A stretch of DNA of 64,000 nt from Eunapius fragilis (GCA_963681505.1 OY811982.1:6004683-6068682); one strand, 5' to 3'; shown: positions 25,905-38,627, counted from the stretch's first letter. Notes: generated from the sequence alone by a model not told the origin. A program made the numbers and translations.

Positions 25905-26718
25905 AGCCAAGTCACCAATCATTGTGTGGTGTTGTGATGGCTATGGAGCCAAGTCACCAATCATTGTGTGGTGTTCTGATGGCTATGGAGCCAAGTCACC
26001 AATCATTGTGTGGTGTTCTGATGGCTATGGAGCCAAGTCGCCAATCATTGTGTGGTGTTCTGATGGCTATGGAGCCAAGTCACCAATCATTGTGTGGTGT
26101 TGTGATGGCTATGGAGCCAAGTCACCTATCATTGTGTGATGTTCTGATGGCTATGGAGCCAAGTCACCAATCATTGTGTGGTGTTCTGATGGCTATGGAG
26201 CCAAGTCACCAATCATTGTGTGGTGTTCTGATGGCTATGGAGCCAAGTCACCAATCATTGTGTGGTGTTGTGATGGCTATGGAGCCAAGTCACCAATCAT
26301 TGTGTGGTGTTCTGATGGCTATGGAGCCAAGTCACCAATCATTGTGTGGTGTTCTGATGGCTATGGAGCCAAGTCACCAATCATTGTGTGGTGTTCTGAT
26401 GGCTATGGAGCCAAGTCACCAATCATTGTGTGGTGTTCTGATGGCTATGGAGCCAAGTCACCAATCATTGTGTGGTGTTCTGATGGCTATGGAGCCAAGT
26501 CACCAATCATTGTGTGGTGTTCTGATGGCTATGGAGCCAAGTCACCAATCATTGTGTGATGTTCTGATGGCTATGGAGCCAAGTCACCAATCATTGTGTG
26601 GTGTTCTGATGGCTATGGAGCCAAGTCACCAATCATTGTGTGGTGTTCTGATGGCTATGGAGCCAAGTCACCAATCATTGTATGGTGTTCTGATGGCTAT
26701 GGAGCCAAGTCACCAATC
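25905..26718. repeat. 42-bp minisatellite, ~19.4 copies
   Basis: The unit agccaagtcaccaatcattg + tgtggtgttctgatggctat + gg repeats head to tail with very few substitutions. Because 42 is a multiple of three, a 276-codon ORF with 14-residue repeats (MEPSHQSLCGVLMA) stays open, and a second plus-strand frame is open over long parts. Units 1, 5 and 9 share a variant (gttgtg for gttctg), which suggests an older four-unit duplication step. No splice or promoter context supports translation. Confidence 0.95.
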
Positions 26719-27808
26719 TATCAATTAAAGAAAGCTAGCTAACATCTTTGGGCAATAACTAGCAGTTGTTCTATTGTGATGCATGTGCACATAACTCACA
26801 TACAATGTACTGATTAGCTGTTTTACATTTTTAGCTGTACTGCACAGTAATGAATGATGAAGACAAACACACTCAACGTGTTCAAGGTTAGTACATATAA
26901 GCTTTTAAAGAACAGGTAAAGTGTTATTACGAATGTATGGAAATCCCTATGTGATAATCATTATCAGAAGGTTCCATACAGGAATAATGCAGCATGATGA
27001 ATGTAATTAAAAACATCTTAAGCAGGACAGCCAAGAGTCAGGTCATTTATCCCTTCGTGCCAATCGAGCGATATCAAAAAGGAAAATAGTTCTGCGTTTT
27101 TTTCTGTGTCATAAGACTGCACGCTTTTAGAGAACAAAAATACTCATGCCCATTGCCATTTACTGAAGTGTGCTATACCTTGTTTGGTATTCAGTGAAAA
27201 TAGCTCATTACATCAGCTATTCTTCAATGTCATACATGAATCAGTTGCAAGCGTGATTCAAATTCTTATTCTTCCTTGATGTGGAATCGAACTGGAGGTA
27301 AATACTGCATGAAGAACAGTTGAGGCCCTTTGGATGATATCAGGATACAGCTCCATGTGTACATGTCTGGCCACATTGCCTAAATGGTTGAGAAACTGGA
27401 GTGGAGCAGTAATATATGTTAACACTAAAGGAAGGCATTGTTCCACAGCTTGAAACGAAAATCTAGTTAACTACAGCCTGCATGTTAAGTTTCGGCAGGT
27501 ATCTGTAATATGCCGGAAAAAAAAACCTTTGTTATGTATCGGTTAACACATGAACAGTTTAAATGTGCATGGTCGTACAATGATGCGTGGCTAAAAAATA
27601 AAAATTAACCAGAGTTGTTTGATTCATAATAACCACAAGCCCTTCCCTCGCGACTGTCTGACTACGTACAGTATAACTACACCATCATCACTACCACTTG
27701 GCGGGCATTCTGATCAGCGAACGATAAACTATTATTTTCCTTATCTACTATGCCTTTTATGATTTCATGGTACAAAAGTTAAATGAAGCATTAAAAAAAT
27801 TTAATGAA
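26719..27808. other. No gene recognised
   Basis: AT-rich DNA. Only short ORFs without motifs. Confidence 0.35.
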
Positions 27809-28084
27809 CCATGTGATAAAAATTGTCTGTATGAGAAATTTGGTGGTATATAGGAATGAAAGGCTATAGTGGTGTAAAAAGCAAGGAAATGAGGTTAACT
27901 GACTAGGTAGGAAAAACCTATTTAGCACGTAGGTATTAAAATATGACTAACGCTAGCTAATATCGGTCTATTTCATTTTCTATTCACATAGTCAGTTAAC
28001 ATTGTTTCCTTACTTTATACACCACTATAGCCTTTCATTCCTAACCTGCAACTTTCTCATAGAGACAGTTTTCATCACTTGTAC
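27809..28084. mobile_element. Foldback element, copy B
   Basis: Left arm blocks ttggtggtatataggaatg, ctatagtggtgtaaaaagca and gttaactgact pair with agtcagttaac, tttatacaccactatag and cattcctaacc on the right. The tatttagcac loop motif is kept on the left side. About 276 bp, with more mismatches than copies C and D, so probably older. Confidence 0.8.
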
Positions 28085-29484
28085 CAATATGTGTTACAAT
28101 ACCAATAATGCTAACTGTAATATGGATGTCCCATTAAAAAAATTGTTTTAAGACTTATCAAGTATTTTATGCAGGTATTGTGCAAAACATGCTGGGGAAA
28201 TCAGAAATTCCTTTGCTGTTTAACAGAAAACACAGCAATTCAGCAGCCTGAATACAGCGAACTGGATATGTGTGAAGACAATTATAGTGGGTGCAGGTCT
28301 CATAAATCGCACATATCCAGTCTGCATATGGAGGCTTGTTATTCTTGCATACAGATTGCCATATCGCTATGAAATGCAGGTATATATTATGGGTAACTTC
28401 ACGTTGCCAAATACATACCTGCAAGGTGTAATAAAATTATGTATCATGGTTATAATGTGGTAGTTCATTTATGGAGGTTTGTTGAAAACATCATTTGACT
28501 TACCTAGTAGTTTCATGCTATGTTAGTGGATGTTTTACCAACAGGCAACTGGTTTGATCATAGTTCCTAGTTTTGGATTTACAGGCAGGCTACCTAAACT
28601 GAATTATTGCATACTCTTTATACTGATCGACAATTTATCAGTATAGAGTTCAAACGTAGGAATTGAGCTGGGTTGTGAATATAATTAAGAAAATGTGAAC
28701 TGTGCCTAGCGAGATTCCTGATGAATGGACATCATTGTTTTGCGTGAGTCAGGCTCTATGAAAACATACAGTTTTAGAGATCTTTATATAAGGTTCTAGT
28801 CCCATTGTTCTCCATGTTCATCTTACATGTATTCTTCTTTTCCTCCTCATTTCTTTATTTTCCTATAACTCACAATAGTAGCAGTTTCAAATTAAGCTGT
28901 TTGTACCAAAAGATGTGTAATAATTCTTCATTTTATCTTCACTGGTCAGCAGTGTACATGGCATTGAACTAAAATACCTTACTTTCATAGGGGCAGATGA
29001 AAGTTGGTTGGCACTTTGACTATGAGCTCCATGTCTCAATTCATACACTTGACGTAGCCGTGACATTACTTTTAAAAAGTTATCATTCCCTGTGGACATT
29101 CAACGCTTTTGTCTAAGAAAGTTATTTTTCTCAGAGTGTCTTATATATTCTACGTTTTCGTGTGAATTTTTTTCTATCCAAATAAATCTGCACCACCAAA
29201 AATATAGAGCCAAACAAAAAGTTGATTACCTCAAGTTCCAAGAGCAAGTATTACAAGATTGATCGTCAGAAGCATGCAAAGCAGAAGCCCATGCTCATTA
29301 CATAGTGAATGTCACAAACAATTGCGGTGCTGTATGCAACAATGGCATTCTATGGTGCTGATTGAGAAATACTACTATTATCAAAGCATTATCACCTATT
29401 CAATCTAACTCACTTGTCAATAGTTATACAATTTACTATTTTGTTATTGTTATCATCAATAATAAATTTTAAAAATAGAGGAAA
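28085..29484. other. No gene recognised; small hairpin
   Basis: A short inverted repeat lies at about 28260-28325 (actggatatgtg / cacatatccagt). Nothing else supportable. Confidence 0.35.
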
Positions 29485-29692
29485 CAAGTAAAGAAAAACA
29501 TTCTCTAATGAGGAAGTTTGATACGAATTGAAGTCAATGATGTACAAGGAAGGGAACAAAAGGAAAAACCTACATTGAGTATATGTACACATAAATGAAA
29601 CAGAACCAAAAATGAGGTTTAACCTTGTTTAGACCCCTTTGGCTGCAATCCCACCAACTTTCTCATTGGTGAATTCTTTGTATTTTGTATCC
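29485..29692. mobile_element. Foldback element, copy E (degenerate)
   Basis: The left end acaagtaaagaaaaacattc and the right block cccaccaactttctcattgg match the family termini, but the arms pair only in patches. This is an old copy about 150 bp upstream of the plus-strand Death-domain gene. Confidence 0.6.
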
Positions 29693-29839
29693 AATACGGA
29701 TTTATAACACTCCTTCCTATGGATCATTTTAGATCATAATGTGAAAAATATGGTTTTTTGACTAATATAATTGTGCTGGCCCTGGAAAAATTAGACCAGT
29801 TTTAAAAACAATATCAATACATTTAGTTATCATTTGTAG

Positions 29840-30475
29840 ATGATCAGAACTCAGATCGCTACCTGACATCATGGGCTCATCCGGACTCATATCAATGTTC
29901 ATGTGTTCATCATGCACCAGGACAAGAAACAGAAGGCTACAGTGCTGGTGAGATTATACATGTATCTTTATTCAGAGTCTTGTTATAATTTAGTACCCTT
30001 AGATTATACACCGGAACCTATTCAGTACTCTTTTTTGCCTGCTCCTCACCCTCTTCATACAAATGAACCTTTCTCTGATGAAAATAACTCCAGTGAAATG
30101 AAACGAATTTTGAAATCACCATCCACTCAAGCAGAATTTGATCAAAACAAAAAAATTATGAAAGGTTTTTTTGATACATATTTGGTAGCACTTTCACCAG
30201 AAGATGTTGCCAATTTTGGAGCAAAATTGATTGGCTGTGACTATGGGAAATTAATTTTTGACAGCCAAATCACAATGGGTAAAATTTGCCATTACAAAGT
30301 GGTGTCTGATTTGTTTGACAATTGGATTAGAAGAAAAGGATGGAAAGCTGATCTACATGAAATACAGTGTATACTGATGGAAATGGGAAACACTCTGATG
30401 TGTGACAACATGACCTTTTACATTAGGGAGAAGTCAAATCAGTTTAGTCGGAATTTAAGTATGACATTGTATTAA
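29840..30475 (+). CDS. Death-domain-like protein, two 3' exons (partial)
   Basis: The first visible exon (29840-29947) follows a TTTGTAG acceptor, starts and ends in phase 1 and contains SWAHPDSYQCSCVHHAPGQE. A 46-nt intron (29948-29993; GTGAGA...TTTAG) joins it to the terminal exon (29994-30475). That exon begins VPLDYTPEPIQYSFLPAPHP, passes a charged linker and ends with a Death-domain-like block from KKIMKGFFDTYLVALSPEDV to TLMCDNMTFY. Its core (LFDNWIRRKGWKADLHEIQC) matches the paralogue at 16941-17326 in the pattern D.W.RR.G..AD and in FF, LV.L..ED and M.DN. Identity is about one third by eye. The 5' exons are not identified. If the intron is not used, translation could begin at the ATG at 29903. 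Confidence 0.6.
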
Positions 30476-30816
30476 AGTGCATTTATATGATATTGATTCA
30501 TTGTTATTGTTCCTATGTTCATATATACCGTACAGCACACCAACAAAATCAAAGTCACAGCAGCAACCACCCCACACCCACACACCTCAACCCCCTCCTT
30601 CGACTGCTGCTCATATAAATAAATAAGAAGCATGCATATTTATGAATGGTAAGGTGTATTTTTTTCTACATTATTATGCAGTTGGAAATATAAGGATTAT
30701 AACTACAACGATTAAAATAAGACCACCCTAAGTAAGAACAATGAGTAACATGGGATGAATATTGATTTTGAAACAACAAAACTGACGAGACTGTGTTTAA
30801 GTCCAATCATTATTAT
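30476..30816. other. 3' flank of the 30-kb Death-domain gene
   Basis: No gene. A C/A-rich stretch lies at 30565-30600. Confidence 0.4.
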
Positions 30817-31496
30817 AGTCCTGGACAACATCGAGGAAGTAAAAATAATGTGCCATTATTTTAATTTTAAAGGTGCCTTTGGGGTCCGATAAGAACGTTC
30901 CGTATATTGGTTTCACTAGCCCAACTCGTTTAAACAAAAAATTCAGTCAGTTGAATTATAACTAAAAACACAATTAGCAGCTAATTATATTCATTGAAAA
31001 CACTTGACCGTTTACATAAAAACGCCGCAGTAGGGACAAAGGAAAGGGCTTATCGATGAGATTGCTCTTACCAATTACAGCTGTTAAGTAAACTATGGTT
31101 GCTTCAGCGAGTTGTTTTGCTTACACAAGGTAAGTGGATGATGAATATGGCTCCAGTAATGAGAGGCAAAAACTTTTCAAAACTTGTCTTGAAAATCTTA
31201 TGGACAGTTTTTAAGCAAAAAACGAGATTTTCGGTATTTTTAGATATCATTACATGAAGAATCAAAATATGATTTTTAAATTTGGACGCGGTACTGAAAT
31301 ATTGTCAAACTGAATAAATTTTTTTTGGTACCCCCAATAAACTTGAATTTTTTGACTTCACGTTACGATATATCAGTTTCGCTTTCTCACCATACATAGC
31401 TGACATATTTTACCGAATTTTGGTGATTGATTTGCTATGAATATAATTAAAATACATGCTACATAAACGTATACTTCCTCGATGCTGTCCAGGACT
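30817..31496. mobile_element. 680-bp TIR element, copy 2 (inverted)
   Basis: The ends agtcctggacaacatcgagg and cctcgatgctgtccaggact form the TIRs. Its length matches copy 1 at 15461-16122 in reverse orientation with few differences seen. Non-coding. It lies about 340 bp past the stop of the Death-domain-like gene. Confidence 0.85.
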
Positions 31497-33680
31497 TTAG
31501 TGTAGCTATGGTATCTGCTAGTGTTCTCCTCAATGAATGATTTTTACCCCACAGCATTCACACACCATATCAAATGTAAGTTATAAACTACTTGCTTCTC
31601 TTTAGTACCTAGTAAATTAGAAATTTTCTTTTTAAGGGGTTCAGATCGGAATATGTTAACAGCCAAATAAAATGTGATGGTTGGGCTTATCTTGAATGTA
31701 GTTCAAGTATAATTGTAAGATCATAGATTTGTGGCACGTACAAGGGACACATTATAATAATTATACTTATTAAGATGAGGCGGAAAATGGCATTAAAGAT
31801 TATCTCCTAGCTCTTTAGACAGCGTTAACTTATATTGGAGACTTAGCTAACGATTTTTGGTCATGGTAGCTACAGAGCAAATATGGTAGGTATTAAAACA
31901 TCAAAAATATGTATTTAATTAAACTTAATTTAACATTTGCATGCCAAAGCTTTTTTTCATGCCCGCTTGTCTTGTCATTAAACTTTGTGGAGCTCATGCT
32001 CAGCCAGCTGTAAATCTATGGTCTTTTTTTTTTTCTACCAATCTTCATTAAAGTATTGAATCCTCATTTTGTGAGCCTATTGTGCGCGTGCTCTGCATTA
32101 CTGGCATTAGACGGTGGTGATTGATTCATACAACTTTTTCTTTAAGGTACCGAAGCACAGCTGCTACGCCCTGTTGCATATTGTTACGTGCACTAAGTCC
32201 TGTTGCCTTTTGCACATCATTTGCAACCAACCTTCACACGCACACATCAACCATTTTCATACCCCTTTTATACGGAGCAGTGGTCCCCCCCCCCCATATT
32301 GAACTAAAATAAAAATTATCCTCCATATAACACTGAGGCTAAGGTCCAGCTTGGGGTGGGGTGGGGGGGGGGGGGGTTACTGACGATCACTCCCCCGCCC
32401 CCGGCACCGCACTGGAGCTAATATCAGGATTCCAGTAAAACGGTGGATCTCGTCTTTAAGAGTTCATTCAAACAAACACTCAATAGTCTAGTCTGAATGG
32501 CTAAACGGTTGTTGCAAAAGCATAAATCTGCACAGGTTATCACTAAGGGCGTAGTTCACCCAAAAATCTAAAACGCCGTATAACCTTATTTCGTTACTTC
32601 AAGAGACAAAATACAGAATTGCCTGATCCTCATGGTCGAATGCATTAGCACAGTCTATACCCTAGTCCGCTATTGTTGCAATTATTGTTCTGTGTTGCTA
32701 TGGAAAAAACATTTTGTCGTTTCCGATGTAATATGAAATCGTGTAGTGGGATTGATGAACAGTGGTACATATACATAGTGATTCCAAGTATTGACTTTAA
32801 TTCGTATGAATTATTGTTGAGGGTGGTTGTACGCATAAACACAATGCTCATCAGTTGCGCAGTTGCACAATATCTTGGGATGAAGGAGTCCCTTTCGCTG
32901 CAATGGACCGTTGCATTGTTTATGGTACAGTCCGCCAACCGTGTAACCGCGAACAAGTTCTACGCAATTGCAAAGATTAGCGATAGGGAGGCTGATGTAA
33001 AGGCGAACCGTTGTTTTTTGCTGCTGACCCCCTTATGGCGGATAGCAAAGGACGAATTCCCCAATTGAATCCCAAGCAAGACGATAGTGGGATTCTTACT
33101 ATGCCTCCTCAAGCATCTACAACGTCTAAGTATCGGATGTCTCGCTAGAGACTTCCATCATAGATACTATCTATATGCTTCCATATAGGTTTTGACACCG
33201 ACTATGAATTTAATTAAAATCCCGCGACCCTGCCGTAGCTTCGCTTCCGACGATCGGATCGTCTAACTTGTTGCGGCAATCGATCTAGAAGTCAAAACTG
33301 AGTAGTTTCGTTTTTGTTTCACGTCGTAGAACCGCGTGGTTGTCGAGAACGAAAAATACTGCCGTCCTCGTTCCCCTTCCAAAAATAATGGGCGGGTCAT
33401 CTGCTTCTTCTTCTTCTTCTTCTTGGGAACTCATAACTCGGGACAGGAACACTTTTAAGCAATGAAAAATTGCACCAATAGCTTTAGAATTTGCTGGAGG
33501 ACTCGCTTTGATACAAAAACGCCTAAAAGCCTATATACGGTCTTACCAATTCTAATTAAGCAAAGGTAACTAGAAAATGTTCTACGTCTGGATTAACGTC
33601 TGGATTGAATTAAATCGGTTAAATGAAAGGGGGGAAACCTGCGATGCAACAGTGATTTGGGTGTTAAAAAAATTAAGGAA
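31497..33680. other. No gene recognised; simple repeats
   Basis: A poly-G run lies at about 32357-32374 and (TCT)n at about 33403-33424. ORFs above 100 codons overlap on both strands at 32645-33068 without recognised motifs, so neither is called. Confidence 0.35.
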
Positions 33681-33972
33681 ACAAGTAAATAAAAACATTC
33701 TCTCTGAGAAAGTTGGTGGGATATAGGTTTTGCAGGCAAATAGTATACTGGTGTAAAAAGCAAGGAAACAAGTTTCATCAGAAAGGAAAATGTAATAGTC
33801 CTATATTTAGCACAAAAACAGCATATGCCTTAGTCGAAGTGTGCTAAATATAGGACTATTACATTTTCCCTTCTGATGAAACTTGTTTCCTTGCTTTTTA
33901 CACCAGTATACTATTTGCCTGCAAAACCTATATCCCACCAACTTTCTCAGAGAGAATGTTTTTATTTACTTG
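33681..33972. mobile_element. Foldback element, copy C (nearly perfect)
   Basis: Arms of about 132 bp (33681-33813 and 33841-33972) are reverse complements with about one mismatch. They surround a 27-bp loop. The left end is acaagtaaataaaaacattc and the right end is gaatgtttttatttacttgt. The near-identity of the arms implies recent origin or ongoing arm-to-arm correction. The right edge touches a lectin-like pseudo-exon. Confidence 0.92.
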
Positions 33973-34450
33973 TACTCCTACTAATCCATTTACTGGTCTT
34001 CCTATTAACCCAATATTGGCCCAAGGCAATTTCCTTGGTGTATTTGCCAAGACGACCGGGAACTACATACTTTCACCCCGATTGGTACCGTTAGTGCTTG
34101 GAGCAGCATTTACAACAGGCGATAACTCTTGTACTTTTGGCACTCGCTCCCCTGGTATTAGGTTTTATCAAGGTTAAACTCGACCAGTTTGCGTAATAGG
34201 CGATACTATTGATGGCAACTGGTTACTTACCACACAGGCCATACCTTTCAATCTTCGCACCAAGATTACAATTGAGTGCAATGGAGTTGATGTGAAACTG
34301 ACTGTGGGCGCGAATGTGTATGTTGCTAAACAACCTTCTCGTCGTGTCGCTGGCAATCTCATTGTGTACGCTAGTGTTCCTTGTAACCCGGCTGCAAATG
34401 CTCAATTTTATAACCTAGATTACAAGACCCTTCCTGCAGGAACTAATGCC
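33973..34450 (+). pseudogene. Decayed lectin-like exon, paralogue of the RTK ectodomain exon
   Basis: The plus strand encodes, in changing frames, a Pro/Thr linker end (PTNPFTGLPINPILAQGN), TTGNYIL, TTGDNSCTFGTRSPGIRFYQ, then GDTIDGNWLLTTQAIPFNLR, TIECNGVDVKLTVGANVYVA and RRVAGNLIVY followed by NPAANAQFYNLDYKTLPAG. The order and spacing match the concanavalin-A-like exon of the RTK gene (62564-63121). Two frame changes between about 34060 and 34115 and a stop near 34175 break it. The 3' edge keeps a splice-donor-like G|GTAATG at the same codon position as the RTK exon (after N-A). No other exons of this copy were found, so it looks like an isolated duplicated exon. Confidence 0.75.
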
Positions 34451-34480
34451 GGTAATGGATTGTATCATGAGATGATTTAA

Positions 34481-36256
34481 TTTTATTACACGCACGAGAA
34501 GAATGGAATATCGCAGGTGAAAATATTCCTTTTGCTACCTGAAGATCTCTGGATCAGGTGTAAACGTTGTTGTAAACCATTGTAAACCGTGATTTGCAGT
34601 TGCTTTACATGGCATAATTAACTGACATCACTTTTCTATTCTTTACAACTGTTGTGCTCCTGAATTGGTATGGATTTAGCGACTCGCGATTGTTTGATCA
34701 ATGGCAGTGTACAAAAATACCACAAAATACCACAAAGTACTAATAACAGAGATGCAATCTCTCAACCTTTGTGGGTGCTGTACTAACCCCGCCCAATTCA
34801 TAATTAATTGCATCATTTTAATTAAAAATGTTCATCTTTTAGCATAAGAAACGTTCAAGTCTGTTTAGTTTTTCACACTTGGGTTATGATCGAATCACAC
34901 CTTTGAATTCCACCACTGTAATGCACTCCATGTTACAAAGAAAGCATAACAACTTTTCTCGCGTGTGAATCAATTTTGAGGACTAGAGGGAGATTACTGA
35001 TTCATTGATGGTATATTACGTTTAATTATGGAAGCCGATTTTTAAATAGGAAGACCTCGTTTTCAATACGCATTATAGTTGTTCGATGTACTAGCTATCT
35101 GTTTCTCTCGTGGACAAGTAGTAAATCGAAATTGTTTGAAAATGTACTGTTCAAGCATTCCCTCGCGGACTAAAAATCTGGCGTGCTTGGTATTGAAGCA
35201 CCCCATATACAAGTCTTTCTATATATTCTATACGGGTAAGCAGGGGAGCATTAACTAATGATTCAGTCTGAAGGGAGCTAGATTGAAACCCATCGCTCAC
35301 TAGTTGTTCCCCGAAATCAGCTGCAGAAAGTGGAGGTTGTTTAATTAAAGGTGGATGTTGTCACAGACTTGCTGCATGCTTGATGGTACCGATGTTACTG
35401 ACGTTGACGATAGAACTCAAAATCCTTTAAAGATTAACTTCAGGATCAAACACGATGATTGCCTAGTTAGATTCTATACTGGCTTCATAAAAAATCGCAT
35501 TTTTTTGGCTTTGAAAAACGAAAACTAGATCCAGAAATCAAGTGTTTGTGGCATTGGTGAAGCTAAGGCTAGATCTCATGACTAAACGTTATCATTCCTT
35601 GGGCTGACAACTTTAAGACATAGTAGTTTTCTGACGACCAGCAGTCCGGACGTGACGTCACGTTCAATCAAATGTTTAATCAACATTCCATCGCTTACGC
35701 GCAACTGGTCCATTCGCGCGCGGTTTGCGAATCACCTAAAATTCCTATAATCATCCGTGAATCTATAGTCCAACTAGCTGTTTATTCCCAAGGATGGCGG
35801 TATACACGTTGTCCGTTCAAACACTGTACAATAGTAGCAGCCCGAATGTGGCATCAAACTAATCAAGGATGATTAAATTCTTTGTACCTTACGCCCAACT
35901 CGTCCACGATTACCTTGATCCTTTGACCGCTGGTGTCTGGTTATGTTTTCAAGTACCGTTTATTTTGTCCATCATCTTTGCATAATGGAATAGATATCTG
36001 CCTTCAAATTGCAACTGAAAGAAAGAATTAGACATTATAGTGCAAAGAACCCACACGTGTGGTCTGGTTAACACACTGTTAGGTAAGTCAACCCCCCCCC
36101 CCCCCCCCCCCCCCGTTCCCCGAAATGCACACAAAATTGAAGACCGCGCAACAATACAACTATTGGCACTGGTTAATCACGTTTAGGTTACCAAAGCAGC
36201 CTACAGGTACGCGACAAATGCTTTAGTAGCTGCATGAAAGTTTGGATTTACAATAT
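34481..36256. other. No gene recognised; poly-C run
   Basis: A poly-C run of about 24 bases lies at 36091-36114. Nothing else supportable. Confidence 0.35.
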
Positions 36257-37085
36257 ACAGGGTGTTTACGAAAGAACGCAACGCTTTAAAACCCCTATAA
36301 CTCAGGATCGAAATTAATTAACTGCTTGATTTCTTTAACATATGTTGCCGTAGTTAGGCAAATACAAATAATCCAATTAGGTTTCAATTATTACAAGCGG
36401 TTAAGTAACTGTATCAAATCCCTCATAAATCAAAATATTCAAAGCCCTCTATTAACAAAGTTATTCAAGATTGTGGTTTGCGATAATTGATTTTAATAAC
36501 TAGTAATAAGTAACACACGATCTGGATATGCGGTGGAACAGTACTGATTTCAAGTTTCTAGCTTCAATAGTGAGTTATTCACATTTAAGACCATCATTTG
36601 CTTTAAAGTTATTAAGGTTGAAGCTGTTTTGTGGTTAATATTTTTAAAAACCATCATAAATTATTCCAGTATAAAATGAAGTACAAAACACTACTTGATT
36701 TGGTAATGGATTATTTAATGGTGCGTTATTATAACTCAAAGTTAGTGGTCATATAGCTTTTTCAAGTTTGATTTGTTGTTTCGAATATTAACTAGTAAAA
36801 CGCCAATCCCATTTCATACTTTTTCAAAGTCTCATCAATTCTATTCTGCAGTTTATAAATGACGTTATTAATTAAAAGTTGTCGTACATTGTTTTGTCAG
36901 TTTAGTTAATTGCAAGCTGTTTGATTTTATCTTTTGAACGGCTAAAGATAAACGAATTGTAACGATGCGGTTCATATTTGACTAAACGTGGTTATTGTAC
37001 GCTCATAAATTCATTTAGATTGGCAATCCTATTAATGTATTGTATTCATTTTAAAGCGTTGCGCTCTTTTGCATTTACTACTATT
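36257..37085. mobile_element. ~830-bp TIR element
   Basis: The left end acagggtgtttacgaaagaa continues to cgcaacgctttaaa, which is matched by tttaaagcgttgcgctcttt near the right end (about 37051-37070). The interior is AT-rich without coding. A diverged relative begins at 2428. The CAGGGTGT start is reminiscent of mariner-like elements, but the class is not proven. Confidence 0.7.
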
Positions 37086-37790
37086 CAAATGTGTATGTAA
37101 ATATTGTATATGTGACATTTCAGCTATAGTAAATGAATCCTTTATATTTACTATTGTGTTGATGACTTGATGTCATATTTACTAACACATTTATCATTAG
37201 AAAAATATATCGTAAATCCAAACTATCATGCAGTGTAGGCTATCGATTACTATTGGTTACCGCGTGTCTGTTTCTGGCTACAAACCGTCCATTATTGTTC
37301 ATAATATGAATGATATCTACACATATGATATACCGTTATACTGCATTTCTCAAGCTCTTTCCAGCTATACTATTATTGTTACTTAAAAACCAATTTCTAA
37401 AATTCTTGTAAAGCACCTATAGCTCCATAGGGGGTATTGATTTTCACAAGTTGTGTAAAATGCTCACTGCTGTTATGAGATATAATGCAGCAAAATGAAA
37501 GGAGTAATTTGTGTACCACTGTACACATTTTAGGATGCAAATAGGCAATATATCAAGTTCATCCACTGCATGCAGATCATATTTGATGTCCACTGATTCT
37601 TGAAGGTCGACAAAAAAGCAACTTCAGAAATACTGTAAACGATTCCTTTATTCCAAAGTGTTCAGTATCAGCGGGATAGACTGAACAGTAGGTGTTGTGA
37701 AGCCAGAGGTAAATCTTGCATCACCACACTAAGTAATGCAAAATATTAACGAAAGGACACGCCCTGTGGATATTGTTATTAGGTCCCCTC
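37086..37790. other. No feature seen
   Basis: AT-rich DNA without a recognised gene or repeat. Confidence 0.35.
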
Positions 37791-38320
37791 CCTTCCTCTA
37801 CTTGCACTTTCTCTCCCTCTACTTGCACTTCCTCTACCTCTACTTGCACTTCTACTCCCTCTACTTGCACTTCCTCTAACTCTACTTGCACTTCCTCTCC
37901 CTCTACTTGCACTTCCTCTACCTCTACTTGCACTTCCTCTACCTCTACTTGCACTTCCTCTACCTCTACTTGCACTTCCTCTACCTCTACTTGCACTTCC
38001 TCTACCTCTACTTGCACTTCCTCTACCTCTACTTGCACTTCCTCTACCTCTACTTGCATTTCCTCTACCTCTACTTGCACTTCCTCTACCTCTACTTGCA
38101 CTTCCTCTACCTCTACTTGCACTTCCTCTACCTCTACTTGCACTTCCTCTACCTCTACTTGCACTTCCTCTACCTCTACTTGCACTTCCTCTACCTCTAC
38201 TTGCACTTCCTCTACCTCTACTTGCACTTCCTCTACCTCTACTTGCACTTCCTCTACCTCTACTTGCACTTCCTCTACCTCTACTTGCACTTCCTCTACC
38301 TCTACTTGCACTTCCTCTAC
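37791..38320. repeat. 21-bp minisatellite, ~25 copies
   Basis: The unit acttcctctacctctacttg + c repeats with few changes, most of them in the first five units. The 21-bp period keeps three or more frames open (TSSTSTC on the plus strand, VEVEEVQ on the minus strand). No gene signal surrounds it. Confidence 0.95.
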
Positions 38321-38329
38321 CCATGCCTC

Positions 38330-38515
38330 AACTACTCACATTTCACTATTTGCACCTTCAGTGCTTGCGCCTCCCCTATTCGTGCCTCCACCATCTGTGC
38401 CTCCTCTACTCGCACCTCCACTATTCGTGCCTCCACTATTTGCACCTCCACTACTCGCGCCTCCTGGACCACCATTTTCACCTCCACTATTTGAGCTTTC
38501 AGTACTCGTGTGTCC
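38330..38515. repeat. Degenerate 15-bp repeat
   Basis: Diverged units of the type cctccactattcgtg follow the 21-bp array directly and keep the same plus-strand frame open (PPLFA-type peptide). Much more variable than the neighbouring array. Confidence 0.75.
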
Positions 38516-38627
38516 ACTGTCTACGAATCCTCTTGCTCTGCGTACATGTACACCTCCTCTTAATCAGTCACATGCGCAAAGTTTTTTAATGTGGCCATGG
38601 TTTATTTGTCAGATAAGAATCAAATAA

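Noticed and set aside
25905-26718. Possible CRISPR-like array
   Set aside because: Units are contiguous 42-bp tandem copies without unique spacers, in a eukaryotic context; this is a minisatellite.
32645-33068. Overlapping ORFs of 103 and 131 codons on opposite strands
   Set aside because: Neither shows a motif, splice context or a preferred strand.
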